Program-made: the position numbers and the translations under genes
Source of the DNA: Flaccisagitta enflata
Taxonomy: Eukaryota > Chaetognatha > Sagittoidea > Aphragmophora
NCBI GenBank assembly: GCA_965153355.1
Contig: OZ231126.1
Span: 79,236,001 to 79,300,000 of the forward strand
DNA length: 64,000 bases
Direction of reading: 5' to 3'
Shown here: positions 23,815 through 34,007 of the stretch, one piece after another
Layout: each line of letters starts with the position of its first letter
Position numbering within the stretch: position 1 is the first letter of the stretch
Notes under the pieces: generated by a model
What the model saw: the letters and a program-made list of their open reading frames with translations, nothing else
The model's database searches: none
Told to the model about the DNA's origin: nothing

Positions 23815-23897
<83 letters not shown>
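23815..23897. repeat. (CT)n microsatellite
   Basis: A CT tract preceded by a run of Cs. Confidence 0.95.
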
Positions 23898-23994
23898 CTC
23901 ATCTTCGTATTTGTTTTGCCAGCTTCATTTATGTATATCTAAACCTATATACTCACTTACATTAATTACAAGATGGCCCTCTTTGCTTCTTTTT

Positions 23995-24232
23995 AGTCGC
24001 GTGCTACGCGACTCTACACCCTGCTTTGTCGGTCCGTCCGTCCGTCCATCCGTCCGTCCGTCTGTCCATCCGTCCGTCCGTCGGTCTGTCACACTTTACT
24101 GTTTTTTTTTGCGGATTTTGCCGTCACTGCCAATTTTGGTCTCACTGCTCCTGCCCAAACGATGGAGTGACCTCAATTATTGCCCCTGCCCACCCGCACG
24201 CGACTGGGGTAGCCATGTATCTGGCCTTGTTT
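23995..24232 (+). repeat. P-family repeat, full-length example
   Basis: It begins AGTCGCGTGCTACGCGACTC (a near-palindrome) and continues with CACCCTGCTTTGTCGG, (TCCG)n, CACACTTTACTG, a T run, CTGCTCCTGCCCAAACGATG, TTGCCCCTGCCCACCCGCAC, CGACTGGGGTAGCCATG and GGCCTTGTTT. No protein is encoded. Confidence 0.85.
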
Positions 24233-24254
24233 AGTTGAGAATCAAATCAAAGAC

Positions 24255-24660
24255 AGTGAGTTAATGAAAACAATGCCTCTACTTTAAATATCATTAGTTC
24301 TGCTTCACGCTAATTTGTATGATATCGTAAATCAACTTTTGCCCATATCTCCTTTCAAACTCAAAAGCGCAATTACGCGCAACACAGTAAAATCCGGAGA
24401 GTGAATTGGAACTAGAGAAAAACAAGGAAAATGCATATTTTCCAAAATCCTAGGAAATCCTGTAACTTTTATGAGCGAATTTGGATTCCCATTACTTTGT
24501 ATGTAAAATGAAAGAGAAACGATATGAGAAAAACGTCTGTAAAAACGCTTCAAATTAAGATTTTTTAAAAATTCTTTTTGGACTTCGCCCCTAGACGAGT
24601 GAATTGATGACGTGAACTATAAAAATTTGACCATTGAAATGACCGCTATGGCTACTTATT
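24255..24660 (-). repeat. Dispersed repeat, inverted partner of 9180-9600
   Basis: Shares CTAATTTGTATGATATCGTA, CAAACTCAAAAGCGCAATTA, ATTCTTTTTGGACTT and GGCTACTTATTTTTCATGG with the reverse complement of the copy near 9.2-9.6 kb. Divergence is clear, so these are old copies. Confidence 0.6.
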
Positions 24661-24875
24661 TTTCATGGAAAATTACTGTGTCTCTCTCTCTCTCTCTCTC
24701 TCTCTCTTTGTCGGGCCCGCTGTTTTTCTGTTGGGCCCGCTTAATTTGATTGAAGCGTGCCCGACTGGACCGCTCAAAAAAATCATTAAGATCAGGGCTG
24801 CACATTTTAACTTGGTAAGAGAACTGCTGATTGAAAAGGGTGGTTTAGTATTGCAGGTATGCAGTGACCTGGCTT

Positions 24876-25580
24876 GGGGTGGCGGTCATTGACTTTAAGA
24901 CAGTGACTTGACGTGGGGGAGGCTTAAGGTGGCTTGGGTAGTTTGGCGCAGTTTGGCTTTGGCAGTTTGGCGTAGTGTGGCTAGGGTAGTCTGGCGTAGT
25001 GTGGCTTGGGTAGGTTGGCCTAGTGTGGCTTTGGTAGTTTGGCGTGGTATGGCTTTGATAGTCTGGTGTGGTATGGCTTTGATAGTTTGGCGTAGTGTGG
25101 CTTGGGTAGTTTGGCGTAGTGGGGCGGGGAGGCTTTGGTAGTTTGGCGTAGTTTGGCGTGAGCAGTTTGGCATTGTGTGGCTTGGGTAGTTTGGCATTGT
25201 GTGGCTTGGGTAGTTTGGCAAAGTTTTGCCTAGTGGGGCTTTGGTAGTTTGGCAAAATTTGGCCTAGTGAGGCTTTGGTAGTTTGGCATAGTATGGCTTT
25301 GATAGTTTGGCATAGTGAGGCTTGGCTAGTTAGGCGTAGTGGGGCTTAGGTAGTTTGGCGTAATTTGGTGGGAACAGTGGGCGTTGTGTGGCTTGGGTAG
25401 TTTGGCCTAGTGTGGCTTGGGTAGTTTGGCGTAGTGTGGTTTGAGTAGTTTGGCGTAGTGGGGATTGGGTAGTTTGGCGTAGGGGGGCTTAGGTAGTTGG
25501 CATAGTGTGGCTTTGGTATTTGGCAAAGTGTAGCTTGAGTAGTTTGGCGTAGTGTGGCTTGGGTAGTTCGTCAAAGTTTG
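24876..25580 (+). repeat. Minisatellite of about 22-24 bp
   Basis: Units of the type GGTAGTTTGGCGTAGTGTGG plus CTT(T/G), repeated about 30 times with variable length. The minus strand gives Asn/Tyr/Pro/His-rich open frames (KPHNAKLPK-like), which are composition artefacts. Confidence 0.9.
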
Positions 25581-25877
25581 GCGTTGGGTGCGACATCTCC
25601 GCAGAAATTAGGCTCACACAACAAAACGCTTTTTCATCAAAGCGTCGCGTCAAAAATACTTTCTAGACGAAATAGACGTACAGATTCAACTATTTCTTTC
25701 TCTTTGTCTTTTTTACTCTCCTTCTTACATGCTCTTTTCTTTTGTTTACGATGCTCCACAACACCTCTATAAGATGCTCCGTCCGTTGTTCCCTCCGTCC
25801 GTCACTCAACTTGTTCATTATTCAAGACGTTTATATTACTCCTCACTTCATTCATTATCATTTTAATGAATGCGCTA

Positions 25878-26270
25878 TCATATTCATGTACACTACGCTG
25901 ATTGCATCCCGGGACTTGGCTGAATCACACTTGTGTGCCCCCTTCATAATGTGACACTTGCGATTTTATTTCAAACAAGCCAAGGCGCAGATTTCTAGCT
26001 TGATGGGAACCTTTTTTAGGGTCTGTTTAAAGTTTACATTGAAATTAATGGGAAAACATCCCCTTAAGAATCCCCTTAAGAAAATCTTTTTATTTTCTTT
26101 ATTTATTTAAAATTGACCCTAAGAAAGGTTTCCATCAAGCTAGAAAGCTGCTCATTGGCTTGTTTGAAATAAAATTGTGAGTGTCACATTTTGAAGGGGG
26201 CAGACAAGAGCGATTCAGCCAAGTCCCTGGAAGCAATTGGCGTAATGTACGCATTGTCATATTCATGTAC
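25878..26270. mobile_element. Hairpin MITE-like element
   Basis: Left arm at about 25892-26030 and right arm at about 26110-26256 are inverted repeats of about 130 bp, with blocks GGGACTTGGCTGAATC, GCCCCCTTCA-AATGTGACAC, TTTTATTTCAAACAAGCCAA and TTCTAGCTTGATGG. The arms end GTACACTACGC / GCGTAATGTAC. A 14-bp direct repeat, TCATATTCATGTAC, flanks the hairpin (25878-25891 and 26257-26270). No protein is encoded. Arm divergence is moderate. Confidence 0.7.
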
Positions 26271-26669
26271 GGTTAGGTCTGATAGAGCACAGGGGCCATG
26301 AGCAAGAAATCGTTCCACTGCAAGAGCTTAGGAAAGGGGTATTACCCTACACTTTCACAAATGTTTAGGTCAAACGTTTTTTTGATTTTCAAACAGGAGA
26401 TAGATTAGAAAATAGTTTTGGACGGTTCTTACGGTAAGCTTTTCTCGCGCTTTTTTTCTTTCTTTACTTTGAAACACTTTTCTATTTATAGTTTCCTTAA
26501 ACACTCATGGGAGAGCTTTGTTTACAAAAAAGATCAGGAGCAGATTACCATGGAAACCACCGGACAAAACTCACACAAATGATAGGTCTGATAGAGCTCG
26601 GGCTAGGTCTAAGAAGTAATAACGCCAGGCGCACAGTCTTCGCCTGGCCCGTGTTCATTCTCATAAGTT

Positions 26670-26905
26670 TATTTTTTAGATGCGTGTACGCGACTCTACA
26701 CCTTGCTCTGTTGCTGGATCCATTCGTCGGCATATTTGAGGTCATCAGAGCATTCGGCACGAACATGATGGCCAAAGACTACAAAAACATATAAAAGATT
26801 AGAAATAAAACAAATAAAAGCAAAAGGTGTTAGACAGGCAGATGGACAGACGATGGACAGATAGATAGAGCGAAAGTAAGGTCGCGTAGCATGCAACTAA
26901 AAATA
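26670..26905. repeat. P-family fragments, divergently placed
   Basis: A left piece (TTTAGATGCGTGTACGCGAC, CTACACCTTGCTCTG) and a right piece (GTGTTAGACAGGCAGATGG, GTCGCGTAGCATGCAACTAA) resemble the palindromic ends of P in opposite orientations. Confidence 0.5.
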
Positions 26906-26917
26906 CAGCGTGTACCA

Positions 26918-27126
26918 AAACAAGGCCAGATACACGACTACCCCAGTTGCGTGCGGGGGGCAGGGGCCGTATTTTAGGTCACTTGATCATTTGGGCAGGA
27001 GCAGTGAGGCCAAAAACTGAAAAAAAAAACAAAAAAAGTTAAGTGTGATGGACAGACGGACGGACTGACGGACAGACCGACGGAAGGACCAACAAAGCGG
27101 GGTGTAGAGTCGCGTAGCACGCGACT
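26918..27126 (-). repeat. P-family repeat
   Basis: ACAAGGCCAGATACACGACT, CCAGTTGCGTGCGGGGGGCA, 'TTGGGCAGGAGCAGTGAGGC', AAGTGTGATGG, a GGAC tract, then AAAGCGGGGTGTAGAGTCGC and the GTAGCACGCGACT end. Near complete. Confidence 0.85.
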
Positions 27127-27215
27127 AAAAATTTGTTTATCACTAGTGGGCTGGATCAATGCTAATTCGGCATTTGATATGCACAAAAAATGATTGTCCA
27201 CGGACTGATATTTCA

Positions 27216-27378
27216 AATAAGGCCGGATAAATGGCTACCGAGGTTGCGTGCGGGTGGGCGGGGGCAGTGATAAAAAGGGCTTTAGAACCCAACATTTGAG
27301 CAGTAGTGGTGATGCTAAAAACGCCATACAACCACATCTGACGGACACAGCGGGTTATAGAGTCGCGTGCACGCGACT
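27216..27378 (-). repeat. P-family repeat, short tetranucleotide tract
   Basis: ATAAGGCCGGATAAATGGCT, TGCGTGCGGGTGGGCGGGGG, a 'GAGCAGTAGTGGTGATGC' block, then only one GACGGACA unit before GCGGGTTATAGAGTCGCGTG and CACGCGACT. It shows the family can exist almost without the microsatellite. Confidence 0.85.
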
Positions 27379-27793
27379 AAAAAATGATGTTGTCGTCATT
27401 ACTTTTAAACAACATTGTTGAGGGCAGGCCTGAGCTATACAGCATTTTTGTCAACTATACAATACCAATACAATACCATACCAATACAATACAATATCAG
27501 TTTGAATTATATACAATACAATATAATTGTCTGTAATATATAACAATATATAACAATAACTAACAATATATGATAATATATAATTCAATTAGTTTCATTA
27601 TAAACTAAGCATTCTAATATTGCAGATTTTAATAAAAAACAATCAAATAACTACTGTTAATAAATTTTTTTTTTTAACTAGATAAATTTTTTTTGTAGTT
27701 TTTACTTCATGATCTTTTATTTTTTATTTTTTGTTATGTTTGTCTATCAGTTACTCTTTTCCTCTCTCTCATTTTTTTTTCTTTTTTTTTTTT

Positions 27794-27958
<165 letters not shown>

Positions 27959-28504
27959 GTGTCTGTGTCTCTCTTATACTCTTAACTTTCTTCCTCCCCC
28001 TATTAACTTGTATTCCTCTTCTGCCTCCTCCCAATTTTCCCTCTCTTCTTTTTCCTCATCTTCATCTTTCCCTCACTCAGACTCTCTTCCTCCTCTTTTT
28101 TTTATCCCTCATCTACTTTCAGTCAATTTTACCTGATCCTCTTCTTCCTCTCCCATTTCATCTCTGACCCTCCCTACTCACTACTGTTTCTCTTCCCTCC
28201 TGAATGCTCTTCCTCCCCATCTGCCTCTTTTTCTGATTTTTGTTATTTTCTACTATTCCTTGATTATCTTCTTTACTACTTTCTTTAATATTGTACTGTA
28301 TTGTATTGTATTGGAAATATTACAAAATCAATAAGGTGTATTGGGAAAACCTAATACACAAGAATATTGTAAACCCAATACCAATACACAATACAATCGC
28401 TCAGGCCTGGTTGAGGGTCATAAAGCATGTGGCCTCAAAATAATGTCTACATCTTTTACCAACATGTTTTGTGATAACTTTTAACAATTATTTCTTTTCC
28501 TCTT

Positions 28505-28700
28505 TTCAGACGCTTGCTATGCGATTCTATAAGAGTCCGTCAGTCTGAAGGTAGGGAGGAAGGATGGTAACGCAAAATTTTTGATGAATAGAAATCGGCT
28601 GAAATAATGATTTCTGAGCATTATTGACCCTGTCTACCCACTTGACTGCCCCTGCCCACCTGCAAAACTGCTCCTACCCACCCACAAGTGTCTGTTTATT
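28505..28700 (+). repeat. P-family fragment
   Basis: GACGCTTGCTATGCGATTCT, AAGAGTCCGTCAGTCTG, TGACTGCCCCTGCCCACCTG and TGCTCCTACCCACCCACAAG follow the P order, with a reduced tract and degraded ends. Confidence 0.5.
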
Positions 28701-28836
28701 GAGCGCATGAGCGTGTAACTTTCGTTTTTGTTAACTTTCATTGGGAAAAATTTGAAGCCGAATAATCAGAAAAACAATCGACGGAAGTTTGTTCGCGAAA
28801 GATTTTTTTTCCTGCTGATGATTCGATGCGAAAACA

Positions 28837-29002
28837 AACAAGGCCGGATACACGGCAATCCAGTCGCGGACGGTTGGGCAGGAGCAGTAACACAAAAAAC
28901 GCTCGGAAATCAAAAATGTGACGGACGGACGGACGGACCGACGGACGGACGGACGGACCTACCGACCGACACAGCAAGGTGTAGAGTCGCGTGTCCGCGA
29001 CT
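28837..29002 (-). repeat. P-family repeat
   Basis: AACAAGGCCGGATACACGGC, AGTCGCGGACGGTTGGGCAG, AATGTGACGGACGGACGGAC, AGCAAGGTGTAGAGTCGCG and GTGTCCGCGACTAAAAA. All blocks present. Confidence 0.85.
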
Positions 29003-29104
29003 AAAAATTGAATCTGTCTAACAAGACGCGCATGCGCAAGCGCACGCGCACGAGCACCAGTGTCAGTAATTACAACAATACCTCCGCGGAGACGTGGGCA
29101 GGGT

Positions 29105-29109
<5 letters not shown>

Positions 29110-29171
<62 letters not shown>
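29110..29171. repeat. (CA)n microsatellite and A-rich tail
   Basis: A CA tract after GCGCGCGC, followed by an A/G-rich run to about 29235. From 29240 to 29540 no gene is visible. Confidence 0.95.
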
Positions 29172-29175
<4 letters not shown>

Positions 29176-29544
29176 GAAAAAAAAAAGAGAAAAAAAAAAA
29201 AGAAAAAGAAAAAAGAAAAAAAAGGAAAAAAAAGAATTTAGATTAGATCATGTTTGGACTTAAAAAATCAAGTGGGGGCCCCATATAGATCAAATCAACA
29301 TATTGATAAAGTCTCGAATACCAACCCTTTCAATGATATAATACATGTTACTTTCAATTGAACCCATATTTCAGTTAAATTTGAGCCCTTGTAAAGGTGA
29401 CAAATAATTTTCAAAGTGAAGTTATCATGATCCTATTTGAATAATTGAGGGTATCTTTAAATGAGAGCTGTATTTTTTTCAATCACAAGAGCTGTATTTT
29501 TTTCAATCACAAGGGCTGACCCCCCATTCAGATTGGAAAAGATT

Positions 29545-29710
29545 TGTTGGTCTGTCCAGCGGTCCGTCCATCAGTCCGTCCATCACACTTAACTTTTTTG
29601 GCATTAATGGGGGTTTTAGCCTTATTGCTTTTGCCCAAATGTTCCAATGTCCTCAATTATGGCCCCTGCCCACCCGCACACGACTGGGGTAGCCGTGTAT
29701 CTGGCCTTCT
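29545..29710 (+). repeat. P-family repeat, left end truncated
   Basis: GTCCGTCCATCACACTTAAC, CTTTTGCCCAAATG, TATGGCCCCTGCCCACCCGC, ACGACTGGGGTAGCCGTG and TCTGGCCTTCTTT. The palindromic AGTCGCG end is absent. Confidence 0.75.
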
Positions 29711-30039
29711 TTATGTACAGCCATATTTTTTCAAATGAGGAGGGCTGACAAATTCAGACCCGCTATTCAGATTGGAAAAGAGGCACATTGATTGTGATTT
29801 TTTATTGTAATGTATGAAATTGTCATTGTCACTGTCCGCTCATGATTAAAAATCAGTGCTGAATTTCATCTAGTCAGAAGGTCTAACAAATTTAGATCCC
29901 TCGCTCAGACAAGATGAGAGGCACAATGATTTTTATTAGATTAAAAAAAAAAAGAAAAAAAATAATCTCAATAAAACACCAATACCAGGTTGCCAGTCCT
30001 GGAGGTAGAAGTTTGAGCACTGGAGTTGTTTTCATGGGA

Positions 30040-30085
30040 ACAAGGCCGGATACACAGCTACCCAAGTCGCGTGCGGGTGGGCACA
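30040..30085 (-). repeat. P-family fragment, interrupted
   Basis: AACAAGGCCGGATACACAGC, CAAGTCGCGTGCGGGTGGGC, then an abrupt switch to CACCGTATGAAAT, the end of the R repeat. Confidence 0.7.
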
Positions 30086-30525
30086 CCGTATGAAATGATC
30101 GCCAAGCCCCGCCCCATGTAAGCCCCATATAAGCCCCCAAGCCCCTAATCAGCCCCACTTTTTTCTTTTACCTAGACCTCTGTACAGGGCTTGACAATCG
30201 CAATTATCTATCATTTATTTCCGAAACGTTCTTGCCTGTATGTACAATCGCTTATACCTGCCATTTATGCAGAGAAAAAAAATCCTAATGATTCAAGCCC
30301 CCAAAAAAGCCCCACCACGCCCGCCCTATTACGCCAATACCATGGTATAAAATCTTTTTTCTACACCTCTAATGAGACCAATGGCTTCGATAAGCATGTG
30401 CACCTCGATGATTTTAGCCTGGGAACGGAGAAAAAAAGTACGCCCCTCAAAGAAAACCCTAAGCCCGGGGCTTTCACCTTTCCCTCCTTTTTAGTGTATG
30501 AGCAGTTTCTAGACTGGCTTACTTT
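30086..30525 (+). repeat. R dispersed repeat (copy 1)
   Basis: It aligns with the reverse complement of 42183-42445: ATCGCCAAGCCCCGCCCC near one end; GCCCGCC; CACCTCGATGAT; GGAGAAAAAAAGTACGCCCC; and GAGCAGTTTCTA at the other end. A 120-codon open frame overlaps it and its translation resembles that of the other copy (HLDD, EKKSTP), but DNA similarity extends beyond the frames and length differences are not in triplets. I therefore call it a DNA repeat and not a gene. Confidence 0.6.
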
Positions 30526-30728
30526 TCAATCGGCAGGAGAAACTTTTCATTAGTGATGCGCGTGATTTTGAATGACAGTCTTACCAGGCTTCCAGTTACG
30601 TTCAAACAACACTGAGCATTTAGGTTCTGCGTACAGGTCCAAGCAGTAGACTACAACGCGGCAAACATATGATAATAGCGTAAAAGAGAGAATACGTACG
30701 CGAAATAATCCTCAAAAAAAACAACGAC

Positions 30729-30730
<2 letters not shown>

Positions 30731-30824
<94 letters not shown>

Positions 30825-30836
30825 GAGAAAGAGAGA
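30731..30836. repeat. (GA)n microsatellite
   Basis: A GA tract with AAAG interruptions toward its right end. Confidence 0.95.
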
Positions 30837-30879
30837 ATGGCTTACCGCCGGTAAAGACTGAATATGTCAATAGAAGCAT

Positions 30880-31002
30880 TTTTAGTCGCGGACACGCGAC
30901 TCTAGAACTTGCCGTGTCGGTTGGTCGGTAGATCCCTAACGTTTTTGTCCGCGACGGAATACCATTCCGACGCGGACTATAATTCGAGACGGTGGGTGTC
31001 GT
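30880..31002 (+). repeat. P-family end fragment and a hairpin, interrupted by the LTR element
   Basis: AGTCGCGGACACGCGACTCT followed by GAACTTGCCGTGTCGG is a P end. GTCCGCGACGGAAT-ACC-ATTCCGACGCGGAC (30945-30975) is a 14-bp-arm hairpin with one mismatch. The segment stops at the 5' LTR, and its last five bases are the GTCGT target duplication. Confidence 0.6.
30998..31002. repeat. Target-site duplication of the LTR retrotransposon (left)
   Basis: GTCGT immediately before the LTR's TG. The same five bases follow the 3' LTR at 40414-40418. The element landed in a GTC-rich run (GTCGTCGTCGTTGTCGTCG continues on the right). Confidence 0.85.
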
Positions 31003-31636
31003 TGTTTCTAAATGTCGCGATGTTCCTTTTCTCTCCCGCATTCAGCTCCATCTACCGCCTCCATCCCCATCATCCAGCGCTCCTTCTCCTCATCCTCATC
31101 ACTCGTCCTCCTCCTCAATCCTCGTCCTCTTCCTCCTCCTCTGCCTCAAGCCCCGAACTCATTTCTCCATCCGGGGAAAGATAAGGACAATTTGGGACTC
31201 TCTCCTAAAAAATGTGCCTTTTCTGCCTAATTAACATTGCTTTTTGTACAATTTTGCTTAGATGATGATTTCTCCTTTTTTCCCTAGATCAAGCGAGCGA
31301 GCTCATTTTCTATCATTTAATTGCTTAAAGACTAATGTTGTGCTTCCCATCATCTCATCCGCTCCCCCCCTTCCGGAAACCCTTCATCCACGGCTCCTCA
31401 GGTATAGGGCATTTTCATGTGATATGGACCGGCCCCCTCATTTTCATAATGCCCACTGTAATTAGCGCCCCCCCCCTTCTTTCTCTCTTTCCTCTTTTGT
31501 TGTTCAGAACTTAAAGATCACTTCATTGCTCAACTTGGCTTCTTCCTTGCAGCAAGATTCTTTAGACGGAGCTACTCATCTGTTCACCCGGACTTTCAGC
31601 TAGCTTGTGGACTGTCTCACGTCACAAATCGGAACA
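31003..31636 (+). repeat. 5' LTR (634 bp)
   Basis: Pairs with 39786-40413. Pyrimidine-rich, CTCCTCATC-type text dominates its first third. The differences from the 3' copy are A/T in CTAAAAAATG, a run of nine Cs versus five after TTAGC(G), and T/A in CTTGGC(T/A)TCTTCC. Confidence 0.95.
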
Positions 31637-32557
31637 ATCTTTAAGTTCTGGCAGTTCATCTACAGCTCAAGTCCTCCGTCTTCCCGCTCAAGCATCCCCG
31701 ACTTCCCACCCGAGACTCCCGCATTCCCGCTCAAGCCTCCCGCCCGACCCACTTCATCATCCTCTTCCTCCCGCCAAACCGCCCTCGATGGGACGCACAT
31801 CTGCCCAATCATCACGTTCCTTCCCGACCATTCCTGCCACTCATCCATTACGGTGAAAGCTCAAGCATTGTATCTTCATCCTCCTCATCCTCATCCGCCC
31901 TCAAGTCATTCCCCGCTAAAGCTCGCTCCAAATTGCTTCCCCGACGCCGCTGACAACTAACGGCATCGGCAGTCACCGTCATATTCAACCCAACATTCCC
32001 CCCGGACGAAAAACAATATCCCTCGTTTCTTCCCCGATCCTCAAAGACGCATGACCATCCTTCCTTCTTCCATCCATTACGTTGGTCAACAGCAACAGGC
32101 GGTCAACAGCAACAGTGGGTCAACAACAACACCCTCGACGCCGTCGACGACACCCGCGACAAACATTATCCTCAGCCCATTCTCCCCGGTCGAGAAGACA
32201 AAATCATCTCATCCCATCATCAGTCCAAAAGACAATCACCCGTTATCAAATCATCAAGAGTCAAATCCGTAAAAATCATCTTACCCTTATCAGCAGTCCA
32301 AAAGACAATCACCCATTACCTCGCCATCAACATAAAAAAAAACCTGTTTATATCGAATATAAATCTTGGTCTCTTCAATTCGTAAAGATAACAACTACGG
32401 TCTGGTGTTTCAACTACTAAAACTCACCCTTCGACCCCTCGGCAATTTCACGCTTATCATTTTAAAAGCGTGTACCAAAACCCTTCCATTGTTTCCAAAT
32501 TCCTTATACACACGACTATTCATCGCATCATATCCCTCTCCGCGCTCGATTCATGCC

Positions 32558-32598
<41 letters not shown>

Positions 32599-34007
32599 TT
32601 CTCTCTTTCTCGGACTCGTGAACGCATATGAACTAAGTGCTTTGGATGTTAATATTTTAAAACTCCCCTTTGTGTCCTTCGCGATCGCCGTCGACCCTTC
32701 CATTACACACTGTATTCCAAAATCCTCAGATCCAAACAACCAACAAAACATCCTCAGCCATCCTCCTGGTCGTGGAAACAATAGGACTACCGGTTGTTCA
32801 TCGCGCCCAATTCGTCCAAAGGCAAAATCCAACAAACTCAGTCTACTCCAAATATCATTCCCCGAACCCCAGCCAAAAACATTCACCCCCTACATCACCA
32901 AATCACCCCGTTATCACCAACAGTGGGAATACCCGCTAATCCTCATACTCATCATCTAAGAATCCAAAATCATCCCCCTACCCTCAGAAGAAAAAACATT
33001 CACACTCACATGCACATTCACTCCACCATCATCGACAGTGGGAATACCCGCTAATCATCATTCTCACCATCACAGTCACGACACAGAACGGCACTTCCCC
33101 CTCCTCTCCCTCAATTCCTCCTCCTCCAATCCCCGCAGCCTCCTCATCATCTCTCTCTCTCGCTCTCTCTCTCTCTCATTCTTGCCCGCCTTGCACAGCA
33201 TTTCTTACAACCGGATTATTTTTTTTTCATTATCACCATCACCATCACCGCCATCATCATCATTCTTTATTACCCCTCTCATCATCACTTTCATTGACAT
33301 ATAAATCAACTCGGGAAAAATATAGTAGGACTATACCACCTGCTTGATTTCCCTCCTATCATCAACAACAAACCATTAACATCCAATTCGACGCGAAGAA
33401 TAGTGACCGATACTTAATTAGTATCTTAAACAGCTGGCTCTTCACACACAGCGGCACTTCCCCCTCCTCTCCCTCAGTTCCTCATCCTCCAATTCCTGCG
33501 GCCTCCTCATCATTGCCGTTTTCATATCTCGCATCTTCTTCGTCGTTCTCTCTCTCAAAACATGATTGGAAAAAAGTCAAATTCCCAAACAGACAAAATT
33601 GACGGCCTCTTACAACTATTTTTTCCCTCCGCGCATCAGAGACATTACCAAATCCAATTCCAACGATACATCAAGTCATCATCTTCAGTCTCTCTACTAA
33701 ACAACATCCTTTTCTTCCCCGCCATCAACTTTTGGTGAAAGCACGAATTGACCGCCATCTTCTTCTTCCTCATCATCCCCGGTGAAAGACCCATCTTCAT
33801 CCTCCTCATAATTTACGGTAAAAGCCTAAAGACGTTCTCTTCCTCATCATCATCCACACTTCCCCCTCCTCTTCATCCGTCCATTGCCGCGAAAGCTCAA
33901 GAACGTGCTCCTCCTCCTCATCTCCCATCACGCATTCCCCTCCTCCTCATCCCTTCAATACGGTGAAAGATAAAGAAACTCTCCCCTCTTCATCATTACC
34001 CATCACG
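31637..34007 (+). other. Long untranslated leader of the LTR retrotransposon
   Basis: About 2.4 kb of C/T-rich DNA (many CCTCCTCATC and CCCGCT motifs) without a sustained frame. It contains internal direct repeats: GCGGCACTTCCCCCTCCTCT-type text at about 33080 and again at 33450, and CAGTGGGAATACCCGCTAAT at about 32920 and 33036. A GGACTATACCACCTG motif at about 33330 reappears near 38770 and, diverged, near 39135. A CT tract lies at 32563-32593. Confidence 0.7.

Noticed and set aside
30191-30553. A 120-codon frame similar in translation to 42185-42454 (minus strand), considered as a conserved gene
   Set aside because: Nucleotide similarity extends outside the frames and indels are not in triplets, so a dispersed DNA repeat explains it.
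33963-34007. Upstream GTG start for Gag
   Set aside because: Eukaryotic initiation at the ATG at 34008 with A at -3 and G at +4 is far more likely.
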